The translations under genes and the position numbers were made by a program. DNA of 42,547 nt. Source: Fimbriimonadaceae bacterium (lineage in GTDB: Bacteria > Armatimonadota > UBA10988). The stretch lies in the NCBI GenBank assembly GCA_020850355.1, contig JADZEX010000074.1:1-42547 (forward strand). Reading direction: 5' to 3'. Of this stretch, positions 1-6,984 are shown one piece after another. The notes below the pieces were generated by a model, which worked only from the letters and a program-made list of their open reading frames with translations, was not told where the DNA came from and searched no databases. Every line of letters starts with the position of its first letter. Position 1 is the first letter of the stretch.

Positions 1-1151
1 CTGACGGCCGGGATGGAGGCCGGGTTGCCGATCTGGCCAAGCGCCAGCACCGCCGAGTAGCGGGTACCGAGATCCGGGTCGCGGGTCAGGTCGCCAATCT
101 GCGCCAACTGCGTCGGGTCGCTGGGCGCCAGCCGCCCGAGGGCGGTGGCGGCCTGTTCGCGGACCGCTTCGATGGGATCGCGCAGCGCGGCGATCAGCCG
201 CGGCACCCCGGCGGCGGCGCCGATCTGGCCCAACGAGACCGCCGCGGCTTCGCGGACCTCCCGGTCCTTGTCGTCCATGTTGGCCAGCAAGGGGTTGAGC
301 GCCTGCGGGGCCTTGACCTTGCCGACGGCGTAGATGGCCGCCAGGCGGACCAGCCGGTGCTCGTCGGCGAACAGCGCCAGCAGCGGGTCGCCAGCCTGCA
401 GGTCTTCCAGCTCGCCGAGCGCCTCAGCGCTGTGGCGGCGGGTGAACGGGGACTTTTCGGCCAGCGCGGCGATCAGCGGCTGGACCGCGGCCGCGCCCAT
501 CGCCACGAGGGCGTCGCGGGCCGCCAGGCGGACTTCGGTTTCCTTGACACCCAAGGCGCCGATCAGCGCGGGCACCGCGCGGGTCGTCTTGAGCTGCCCC
601 AGGGCCCGCGCGCAGCCGACCTTCTGAGTCGGCGTGCCGCCCTTGACCGCACCGATCATCTCGGGCACCGCGACCATACCGATCCGGATCAGGGCGCTGG
701 TGGCGTTGGTCCGCACGTCTTTGTCGGGACTCGTCAAGGCGCCGTCGATCAGCGGGCGGGCCGCCGGCTTGCCCATCCGACCGAGCGCCTCCCCGGCGGC
801 CGCCCGGACCGGCAGCTCCAGGTCGCTCAGGAACTCGACCATCGCGCCGGCCGCAGCTTCGGCCAGGGTCAGGTGGTGCCCCTCGATCTCGACCACTTCG
901 AGATCGCCGAGCAGGGTCGAGGCGGTTCGGATGGCCATGAACTTGGCGTGGTTGGTGCCGTCCTTGAACTGCCGCGCGAGGCGCTTCTTGAGGATCAGCT
1001 TGCGGGTCGCTTCCACCGCCGGCCGGGTCATCGGCTGATGCGCGATGACGTGGGCCATGCGGCTGAGCACGATGCTCCGGCCAATCGCCCAGGCCAGCAG
1101 CACGGCGACCAGGGCGACGGTGACTTTGGTGGAGGTCGACCACTTCTTCAT
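1..1151 (-). CDS. HEAT-repeat protein with N-terminal membrane anchor (3' end cut by window edge)
   Basis: The frame starts at an ATG at 1151 and stays open for 383 codons to the left edge, so the C-terminus is missing. It begins MKKWSTSTK, followed by a hydrophobic stretch (about residues 10-30) that fits a signal anchor or uncleaved signal peptide. From about residue 90 onward the protein is a row of helical repeats of roughly 30-40 residues with the HEAT/PBS-lyase pattern (VRxAAAxALGxxG...AVxPLIxAL), for example VRAAAGEALGRMG, VREAAAVSLGQIG and VREQAATALGRL. Such repeats make a curved scaffold for protein binding. The partner is unknown, and the anchor suggests the repeats lie at the membrane or in the periplasm. 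The gene has its own promoter (TATAAT box) and is divergent from nadA. Confidence 0.88.
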   Translation of the reverse strand, partial: MKKWSTSTKVTVALVAVLLAWAIGRSIVLSRMAHVIAHQPMTRPAVEATRKLILKKRLARQFKDGTNHAKFMAIRTASTLLGDLEVVEIEGHHLTLAEAAAGAMVEFLSDLELPVRAAAGEALGRMGKPAARPLIDGALTSPDKDVRTNATSALIRIGMVAVPEMIGAVKGGTPTQKVGCARALGQLKTTRAVPALIGALGVKETEVRLAARDALVAMGAAAVQPLIAALAEKSPFTRRHSAEALGELEDLQAGDPLLALFADEHRLVRLAAIYAVGKVKAPQALNPLLANMDDKDREVREAAAVSLGQIGAAAGVPRLIAALRDPIEAVREQAATALGRLAPSDPTQLAQIGDLTRDPDLGTRYSAVLALGQIGNPASIPAV

Positions 1152-1173
1152 CGAGTACCTCAAGCGCGCGGCG

Positions 1174-1203
1174 ATTATACGCTGCCGCCCCGGCCGCCGT
1201 CAA
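1174..1203 (-). promoter_or_regulatory. Sigma-70-type promoter of the HEAT-repeat gene
   Basis: On the minus strand, TTGACG (1203-1198) is followed after 18 bases by a perfect TATAAT (1179-1174), 22 bases ahead of the ATG at 1151. It is the best -10 match seen in the window. Confidence 0.7.
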
Positions 1204-1245
1204 CGCGGCGGCCGGCCGGGCGCTCCGGGCCACTTCGGCGCGGCT

Positions 1246-1260
1246 GACAGATTTCCTGTC
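1246..1260. repeat. Short inverted repeat upstream of nadA
   Basis: GACAG (1246-1250) and CTGTC (1256-1260) flank the five bases ATTTC. It sits 60 bases before nadA in the divergent spacer. It could be an operator half-site pair, but a 5-base arm is weak and it does not match the NiaR or NrtR operator sequences as I know them. Confidence 0.25.
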
Positions 1261-1320
1261 GCGCCTCATGAAAGATTCACGGATGGGCCGGGTTCGCTCC
1301 TGTGAGACCTGGAGCGAGAA

Positions 1321-2418
1321 GTGACGATGCTGCTGCAGACGCCGATCCCGCAAGACTACCTGCGGCTTCCCAGCGGCTCCCTGGACGACCGGATCAGCGC
1401 CGCCAAAGCCGCCTTGGGCGACCGCTTGACCATCTTGGGGCACCATTACCAGCGCGACGATGTGATTCGCTACGCCGACTTCACCGGTGACTCGTTGAAG
1501 CTGGCGCAGCTCAGCCAGAGCCGCCCGCAGGCCGACTACATCGTCTTCTGCGGCGTCCACTTCATGGCCGAGGGCGCCGACATCCTCTCGCAGCCGCACC
1601 AGCAGGTGGTCCTGCCGGACCTCTCCGCCGGCTGCTCGATGGCCGACATGGCGCACCCCGACGACGTCGAGGAGTGCTGGGACGCGCTCACCGCGCTGCT
1701 GCCGGAGCAGACCCTGGTGCCGCTGACCTACGTCAACAGCGCGGCGCGACTGAAGGCCTTCGTCGGGCGCCACAGCGGCTGCGTCTGCACCTCCGGCAAC
1801 GCCGACAGCATCGTCGCCTGGGCGCTGGAGCAGGGCCACAAGTTGCTCTTCTTTCCCGACCAGCACCTCGGGCGGAACACCTGCTACAAGCTGGGCATCC
1901 CGCTCGAGCAGATGCTGGTCTGGGACCCGCGCCAAGAACTCGGCGGCAACTCGCCGGAGCAGTTGGCCGCCGCCCGCGTGATTCTCTGGCAGGGCTACTG
2001 CTCGGTCCACAGCCGGATCCTGCCGGCGCATGTCGCGCGGGTGCGGGCGGCGCACCCCGGCGTCCGCGTGCTGGTGCACCCGGAGTGCCCCTTCGAGACC
2101 TGTCAGGCCAGCGACGCGATGGGTTCGACCGAGTACATCATCAAGCAGGTGCAGAGCGCGCCGGCCGGCACCAGTTGGGCGATCGGCACCGAGATCCACC
2201 TCGTCTCGCGGCTCGCCCGGCGGCATCCCGAGCAGACCATCGTGCATCTCGACGACTGCGCCTGCCAGTGCGCCACGATGTACCGGATCAGCCCGCAGCA
2301 CCTCTGCTGGTGTCTGGAAGAGCTGCTGGCCGGCCGGGTGCCGAACCGCATCACGGTCGACCCGGAGACCACCCTCTGGGCAAAGATCGCCCTGGACCGG
2401 ATGCTGGAGCGCTCCTGA
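1321..2418 (+). CDS. nadA: Quinolinate synthase NadA
   Basis: NadA condenses iminoaspartate with dihydroxyacetone phosphate to make quinolinate, the second step of de novo NAD synthesis, using a [4Fe-4S] cluster in the cytoplasm. The 365-residue protein fits the family length and carries its motifs: GHHYQRDDV (residues 40-48), DSLKLAQ, FCGVHFMAE (76-84), SAGCSMAD (102-109), the SGNAD turn (158-162), HPECPFE (253-259) and a terminal CACQCATM. Cys105, Cys227 and a cysteine of 313-317 are the likely cluster ligands by analogy with three-cysteine NadA proteins. The GTG start at 1321 has GGAG six bases upstream (1311-1314); an ATG at 1327 is the alternative. No nadB or nadC is next to it in the window. 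A lipoprotein-length spacer of 47 bases separates it from the L,D-transpeptidase gene. Confidence 0.97.
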   Translation: MTMLLQTPIPQDYLRLPSGSLDDRISAAKAALGDRLTILGHHYQRDDVIRYADFTGDSLKLAQLSQSRPQADYIVFCGVHFMAEGADILSQPHQQVVLPDLSAGCSMADMAHPDDVEECWDALTALLPEQTLVPLTYVNSAARLKAFVGRHSGCVCTSGNADSIVAWALEQGHKLLFFPDQHLGRNTCYKLGIPLEQMLVWDPRQELGGNSPEQLAAARVILWQGYCSVHSRILPAHVARVRAAHPGVRVLVHPECPFETCQASDAMGSTEYIIKQVQSAPAGTSWAIGTEIHLVSRLARRHPEQTIVHLDDCACQCATMYRISPQHLCWCLEELLAGRVPNRITVDPETTLWAKIALDRMLERS

Positions 2419-2465
2419 GCCACGGCGCGGGAGGTGGCGCGGCTGGCGCGGCGTACCGCGCGGGT

Positions 2466-3050
2466 ATGCTGCGACGCCTGCTGCTGGCGAGTCTCCTGGC
2501 GTGCTGCGGTCTGGTGGTGGCTGCCGCAACCAGTTCGCCGCGGCCGGTCGACCGGATCGTTGTCAACAAGTGGAACAACACCCTGAAGGTGTACCGCGAC
2601 GGCCAACTGGTCTGGCACCTGCGGGTCGCCACCGGCACTGACCGGTCGACCCCGGTGGGGCAGTTCAAGGTGATCCAGCGCTGGCCCGTCGACCGCCTTG
2701 GGCGCGGGCCCTACGGCACGCACTGGCTGGGTCTGAACACCCTCGGCCGGCAGCAGCGTGGGCGGATCGGGATCCACGGGACCAACGAACCGGCGAGCAT
2801 CGGCAAGTACGCCTCGCACGGCTGCGTGCGCTGCCGTAACGCCGACATCGCCCGGTTGTACGCCCTGACGCCGCTCGGGACCGCGGTTTGGATCATCGAC
2901 CAGGCGGTCCGCCCCGAGCCTGTCGGCCCGGCCCGACCGGCGAGCGGCCGCGCCGGCCGCCGGCCCGGCCTGGCCACCGTCGAGGAGCCCACCGTGACCA
3001 GCAGCAGCCCGCCGGTGGTGCTCGCGCCGAGCCTGGAGGAGCGCCAGTGA
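2466..3050 (+). CDS. Exported L,D-transpeptidase (YkuD domain)
   Basis: L,D-transpeptidases form 3-3 crosslinks in peptidoglycan or attach proteins to it, in the periplasm or wall. The 194-residue protein starts with a clear signal peptide (MLRRLLLASLLACCGLVVAAA). The YkuD domain follows at about residues 27-145, with the diagnostic IHGTN (His104) and SHGCVRCRN (His118, Cys120 nucleophile, Arg122). The last 45 residues are rich in Pro, Ser, Arg and Ala and are probably disordered. The frame is open upstream, but the signal peptide marks ATG 2466 as the start. Its TGA overlaps the ATG of the next gene by one base (TGATG), so the two are probably translationally coupled. Confidence 0.95.
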   Translation: MLRRLLLASLLACCGLVVAAATSSPRPVDRIVVNKWNNTLKVYRDGQLVWHLRVATGTDRSTPVGQFKVIQRWPVDRLGRGPYGTHWLGLNTLGRQQRGRIGIHGTNEPASIGKYASHGCVRCRNADIARLYALTPLGTAVWIIDQAVRPEPVGPARPASGRAGRRPGLATVEEPTVTSSSPPVVLAPSLEERQ

Positions 3051-4027
3051 TGAGCCGACCGCAGGTCGTGATCGCGAAGGCCTTCCCGGCCGACCTCGTG
3101 GCGCAGTGGCTGCCCGACTGCAGCATCGACCAGGGACCGGCCGACTGCGAGTGGTCACGGCAGGAGCTGCTGCCCCGCCTGGCCACGGCCGACGCGCTGA
3201 TCTCGTGGGCCTTCAATCGGATCGACCGCGAGCTGCTGGCGGCCGGGCCGCGGCTGCGGATCGTCTCGTTCCTGGCCATCGGCACCGACAACTTCGACCG
3301 GCCGGCGATGCAGGCGGCTGGGGTCTGGGGGACCCACGTCCCCGGCGCCTTCGCGGGCGCCGCCGCCGAGGTCGCCGTCGGACTCATGCTGCTGGTGCTG
3401 CGGCGGCTCGGCGAGGCCGAGCGCTATGTTCGCGCCGAGCGCTGGCAGGCGCCCTGTCCCGGTCTGTTCGATGGGCCGTGCCTCGAGGGTAAGCGGCTCG
3501 GTCTGCTCGGCTGTGGGCAGATCGGCCGCCGCGTGGCGCGCGCCGCGGCCGGCTTCGGCATGGCCGTCTCGTACCACGACCAGCAGCGCCTCGCGGCCGC
3601 CGACGAGCAGTCGTTGGGGCTGACCTGGCGACCGTTCGACGAACTGCTGGCGAGCAGCCAGGTGCTCTCGCTGCACGTCCCGCTGACTCCGGCCACGCGC
3701 CACCTGATCGACGCCGCGGCGTTAGCCCGCTTGCCACGCGGCGCGGTGCTGATCAACACCAGCCGCGGGCCGGTGGTCGACGAACCGGCCCTGCTGGCGG
3801 CGCTCGACAGCGGCCAGCTTGGCGGCGCCGGCCTGGACGTCTTCGAGTTCGAGCCGCGGGTGCCGGCCGCGCTGCTGGCCCGTGAGAACGTGGCTCTGCT
3901 GCCCCACCTCGCGGGCGGCTCGAGCGAGGCCCGCCGGGCGGCGCAGACGACCTGTCTGCAGCAGGTCGCCGCGGTGCTGGCCGGCGCCGCGCCAGCCTAT
4001 CCTGTGGTGCGGCCGGGAGCGGCTTGA
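3050..4027 (+). CDS. D-isomer-specific 2-hydroxyacid dehydrogenase
   Basis: This NAD(P)-dependent dehydrogenase reduces a 2-keto acid or oxidises a D-2-hydroxy acid in the cytoplasm; the exact substrate cannot be read from the sequence. The 325-residue protein has the family's two-lobed architecture, a Rossmann nucleotide loop GLLGCGQIGRR (151-161), the NTSRGPVVDE segment with catalytic Arg239, the acid Glu268 in LDVFEFEP and the base His286 in LLPHLAGG. The N-terminal lobe (1-100) is less conserved. The start overlaps the stop of the transpeptidase gene. Glyoxylate/hydroxypyruvate reductase or SerA-like activity is possible; no ACT domain is present, which argues against a regulated SerA. 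Confidence 0.92.
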   Translation: MSRPQVVIAKAFPADLVAQWLPDCSIDQGPADCEWSRQELLPRLATADALISWAFNRIDRELLAAGPRLRIVSFLAIGTDNFDRPAMQAAGVWGTHVPGAFAGAAAEVAVGLMLLVLRRLGEAERYVRAERWQAPCPGLFDGPCLEGKRLGLLGCGQIGRRVARAAAGFGMAVSYHDQQRLAAADEQSLGLTWRPFDELLASSQVLSLHVPLTPATRHLIDAAALARLPRGAVLINTSRGPVVDEPALLAALDSGQLGGAGLDVFEFEPRVPAALLARENVALLPHLAGGSSEARRAAQTTCLQQVAAVLAGAAPAYPVVRPGAA

Positions 4028-4052
4028 CAGGCGGTCGCGGCCTGCCTAGACT
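4024..4052 (+). promoter_or_regulatory. Sigma-70-type promoter of gcvH-lipM
   Basis: A consensus TTGACA (4024-4029) is followed after 17 bases by TAGACT (4047-4052), 30 bases before the gcvH ATG. The -35 box overlaps the stop codon of the preceding gene. GGAG at 4070-4073 is a suitably placed ribosome binding site for gcvH. Confidence 0.72.
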
Positions 4053-4082
4053 CGCGGCATTCCTGCCGCGGAGTAGATCACG

Positions 4083-4469
4083 ATGCTGGTGCCCGACAAT
4101 CGCCGCTACCTGCCCTCGCACGAATGGTGTCTGCTGGACGGCGACGAAGCCGTGCTGGGGATCTCCGATTTCGCGCAAGACCAGCTCGGCGACATTGTCT
4201 ACGTCGAGTTGCCCGCGGTTGGCGCCACCGTGACCGCTGGCCAGCCCTTCGGCAGCATCGAGTCGGTGAAAGCCGCCGAGGATCTCAACAGTCCTTTGAG
4301 CGGCGAGGTGGTGGCGGTCAACGACGCGGTGGTCGACGCCGTCGACACGATCAACCGCGACCCCTACGGCGCTGGCTGGCTGCTGCGCATCCGACCGGCG
4401 GACCTGTCGGAGGCCGCCAGTCTGCTCGATGCGGCGGCCTACACGGCGGCCTGCGAGGCCGGCCATTAG
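4083..4469 (+). CDS. gcvH: Glycine cleavage system H protein
   Basis: GcvH is the small lipoyl carrier that shuttles the aminomethyl group between the P, T and L proteins of glycine cleavage. In some bacteria it is also the first acceptor in the lipoyl-relay pathway. The 128-residue protein is full length and shows the family marks: YLPSHEWCLLDG near the N-terminus, GISDFAQDQLGDIVYVELP (26-44), and the lipoyl site SIESVKAAED with the modified lysine at Lys63. The C-terminal DPYGAGWLLRI motif is also present. The P, T and L genes are not in the window. It has its own promoter and runs directly into lipM. Confidence 0.97.
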   Translation: MLVPDNRRYLPSHEWCLLDGDEAVLGISDFAQDQLGDIVYVELPAVGATVTAGQPFGSIESVKAAEDLNSPLSGEVVAVNDAVVDAVDTINRDPYGAGWLLRIRPADLSEAASLLDAAAYTAACEAGH

Positions 4470-5241
4470 GCCGCGGCTGTACCTCACGCCGCCCTGGCCG
4501 GCCGCGGCCAACATGGCTTTCGACGAGCACCTGCTGCAGACCGTCGCGGCCGCCGGCCCGGCCGTGCGGGTCTACGCCTGGCAGCCGGCGGCCCTCTCGC
4601 TGGGCTACGGCCAACCCGTCGCGGAGGTCGATCGGGGCGCCTTGTCCGCCGCTGGCGGGGACCTCACCCGTCGCCTGACCGGCGGCCGGGCAGTGTTGCA
4701 CGAGACCGACGAGATCACCTACAGCGTGGTGGTGGAGGCGGGTCGGCTGAACGTCGGGCGGTCGGTCAGTCGGGCCTACGCGCTGCTCTGCGAGGGCCTG
4801 CTGAGCGCCTTACGGGCGGTTGGCGTGCCGGTCGAGTGGCAGGTTGGCAGCGGCCCCGCGGCGGGGCCGGAGCGGGATCCGGCCTGCTACGCGGCGACCA
4901 TCGGCGGCGACCTCAGTGTCGGCGGGCGGAAGCTGGTCGGCAGCGCGCAGTGCCATCGCTTTGGGGGCATCCTGCAACACGGCGCGGTGCCGCGGCGAGT
5001 CGACCGCGCCCGGCTCGACCGGCTGCTGCGCCGCCCGAGCACGGCGCGGCAGCCCTGGACGAGTCTCTCCGAGCTGGATCTGGCCGTCTCGCCGGCCGAC
5101 TTCGCGAGCGCCCTGGCGACGGGTTTCGAGCCGCTGTTGGGGGCCGTCGCCGAACCGACCGAGCTGACCGCCGCGGACCAGGCGGCGATCGCCGAACTAG
5201 CCGCGAAGTACGCTTCGGAAGCCTGGTTGGCGCGGATCTGA
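4429..5241 (+). CDS. lipM: Octanoyltransferase, LipM type (lipoate-protein ligase A family)
   Basis: LipM moves octanoyl from acyl carrier protein to GcvH, the first step of lipoate synthesis. The 270-residue protein has the family opening W-x4-NMAFDEHLL (23-36), LSLGYGQ, the signature RRLTGGRAVLHE (81-92) and ITYSVV. The variant GGRAVLH, together with PACYAA (Cys153) and GGRKLVGSAQ (Lys168), is the LipM pattern with a catalytic cysteine rather than the GGGAVYH pattern of ATP-using lipoate ligases. The start at 4429 overlaps the gcvH end by 41 bases. The next ATG (4513) would cut the conserved N-terminal helix, so it is unlikely, but no good ribosome site precedes 4429. LplA or LipL function is the alternative. 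Confidence 0.88.
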   Translation: MRRPTRRPARPAIRPRLYLTPPWPAAANMAFDEHLLQTVAAAGPAVRVYAWQPAALSLGYGQPVAEVDRGALSAAGGDLTRRLTGGRAVLHETDEITYSVVVEAGRLNVGRSVSRAYALLCEGLLSALRAVGVPVEWQVGSGPAAGPERDPACYAATIGGDLSVGGRKLVGSAQCHRFGGILQHGAVPRRVDRARLDRLLRRPSTARQPWTSLSELDLAVSPADFASALATGFEPLLGAVAEPTELTAADQAAIAELAAKYASEAWLARI

Positions 5242-5300
5242 CGGCCCGGCCGAGAGGATTCGTAGGGCCCGCGTGACTTCCCCTCGGAGGGGCCGGGTGT

Positions 5301-5349
5301 TATCATGCGGTTGCTGACCGATGCGCATCCGGCGAACCAGTGAAAGGGA
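5301..5349 (+). promoter_or_regulatory. Candidate -10 box and ribosome binding site of purF
   Basis: TATCAT (5301-5306) is preceded by TGT, giving an extended -10 form. AAAGGGAG (5342-5349) lies four bases before the ATG at 5354 and decides that start over an upstream in-frame ATG at 5321. No convincing -35 box is seen. A CCCCTCGGAGGGG inverted repeat lies immediately upstream (5280-5292). Confidence 0.5.
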
Positions 5350-5353
5350 GCCC

Positions 5354-6919
5354 ATGGGGCCGCTCCACGCGGACGTTGGTAGTGCGGTTGACCGGCTGGA
5401 AGACCGGCCGGTCCACGAGTGCGGCGTGTTCGGGGTCTGGGGCGAGGGCCTCGACGTCGCCCGCTTGACCTACTTCGGTCTGTTCACCCTCCAGCACCGG
5501 GGGCAGGAGTCTGCCGGGATCGCCGTCTCCGACGGGCAGGAGGTGGTGATCCATAAGCAGATGGGTCTGGTCAACCAGATCTTCGATGAGGCCACCCTGT
5601 CCCGCCTGCGCGGCCACCTGGCGGTCGGCCATGTGCGTTACTCGACGACCGGCTCCAGCGTCTTGCGCAACGCCCAGCCGATCTTGATCGGCGACCACGA
5701 CCTCTCGCTGGCGTTGGCCCACAACGGCAACCTGGTCAACTCCGACGAGCTGCGCGCCGAACTCGAACGCCGCGGGGTGCGCTTCAACGCCACCAGCGAC
5801 AGCGAAGTGATTGCCCGCCTGCTGCATCGCGAATTGGCGTTCCACACGCCCATCGAAGACGCCATGGTGAAGCTGATGGGGCAGATCCAGGGCGCCTACT
5901 CCCTGGTTGTGATGACCGAGTCCGAGCTGATCTGCGCCCGCGACCCGCACGGTCTGCATCCGCTCTGCATCGGTCGCCTCGGCGACCTGGGCTATGTCGT
6001 CGCGTCCGAGACCTGCGCCCTCAACGCCGTCGGCGCGAAGTACGTCCGCGAGGTCGACCCCGGCGAGATCTGCATCATCGACGAGGATGGCCTGCGCTGG
6101 CACCAGGCGGCGCCCTCGCCGCGAGCGGCGATGTGCATTTTCGAGACGATCTACTTCGCCCGTCCCGACAGCCACATCTACGGGCGCTCGCTGCATATCG
6201 CGCGGCGCCAGATGGGCGAAGTGCTGGCGCAGGAGAGCCCGGCCCAGGGCGACGTCGTGATCCCGGTGCCCGACACCGGTACGCCCGGCGCCATCGGCTA
6301 CGCCGCGGTCAGCCACCTGCCGTTCGACATGGGTCTGGTGAAGAGCCGCTACATTCAGCGCACCTTCATTCAACCCGACCACCGCCAGCGCGAGATGGGC
6401 GCCAAGCTGAAGTACACGCCGATCCCCGAGACCCTCGCCGGTCGCCGGGTGGTGGTGGTCGACGACAGCATCGTCCGCGGCACCACCACCCGCAAGCTGG
6501 TGGCCCTGCTGCGCGAAGCCGGCGCGCGGGAGGTGCACTTGCGGATCTTCTCGCCGCCGATCAAGTGGCCTTGTTTCTACGGCATCGACATGGCCACCCG
6601 CGACGAGCTGGTGGCGTCCAACCACAGCGTCGACGAGATTCGTGAGATGGTCGGCGCCGACAGCCTGGGCTACCTCTCGACCGACGGCCTGGCCCGCGCG
6701 CTGGGCGTCAGCTCGAAGCACTTCTGTTGGGCCTGCCTGACCGGCCGCTACCCGATTCCCGTGCCGCGGCACCTCCGCGAGGCCAAGAAGCTCGACGGCG
6801 CCTGCGCCAGCCTGGAAGACGGCAACTGGGAGCGGGAGCCGGTGCTGGTGCAGTTTGAGCATCTCGAAGAAGATCCCGGCGTGCTGGCCGCGGAACTGCT
6901 CACCGAACCCGGCGACTGA
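5354..6919 (+). CDS. purF: Amidophosphoribosyltransferase PurF
   Basis: PurF catalyses the first committed step of purine synthesis, converting PRPP and glutamine to phosphoribosylamine. The 521-residue protein has an N-terminal class-II glutaminase domain whose nucleophile is Cys23 in HECGVFGV. It is preceded by a 22-residue leader, as in PurF enzymes that mature by propeptide cleavage. Other marks are QHRGQESAGI, GHVRYSTTG and NGNLVN, and a phosphoribosyltransferase domain with the PRPP loop VVVVDDSIVRGTT. Cysteines in AMCIFE, WPCFYG and the FCWAC pair fit the [4Fe-4S] cluster of the Bacillus-type enzyme. The start at 5354 is chosen for its ribosome site. It stands alone, with no other pur gene nearby. 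Confidence 0.97.
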   Translation: MGPLHADVGSAVDRLEDRPVHECGVFGVWGEGLDVARLTYFGLFTLQHRGQESAGIAVSDGQEVVIHKQMGLVNQIFDEATLSRLRGHLAVGHVRYSTTGSSVLRNAQPILIGDHDLSLALAHNGNLVNSDELRAELERRGVRFNATSDSEVIARLLHRELAFHTPIEDAMVKLMGQIQGAYSLVVMTESELICARDPHGLHPLCIGRLGDLGYVVASETCALNAVGAKYVREVDPGEICIIDEDGLRWHQAAPSPRAAMCIFETIYFARPDSHIYGRSLHIARRQMGEVLAQESPAQGDVVIPVPDTGTPGAIGYAAVSHLPFDMGLVKSRYIQRTFIQPDHRQREMGAKLKYTPIPETLAGRRVVVVDDSIVRGTTTRKLVALLREAGAREVHLRIFSPPIKWPCFYGIDMATRDELVASNHSVDEIREMVGADSLGYLSTDGLARALGVSSKHFCWACLTGRYPIPVPRHLREAKKLDGACASLEDGNWEREPVLVQFEHLEEDPGVLAAELLTEPGD

Positions 6920-6984
6920 CCGCCGGCAGGTGCCGCCGGCCCGGTCGCCAACAGCGCTCCGTGCGCTCCGCGCCGGAGACCCCG

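Noticed and set aside
4429-4512. Starting lipM at the ATG at 4513.
   Set aside because: It would remove W-x4-NM, a conserved part of the family's first helix, so the upstream start was kept.
5280-5292. CCCCTCGGAGGGG as a terminator for lipM.
   Set aside because: The arms have a one-base centre and cannot form a normal hairpin loop, and no T-run follows.
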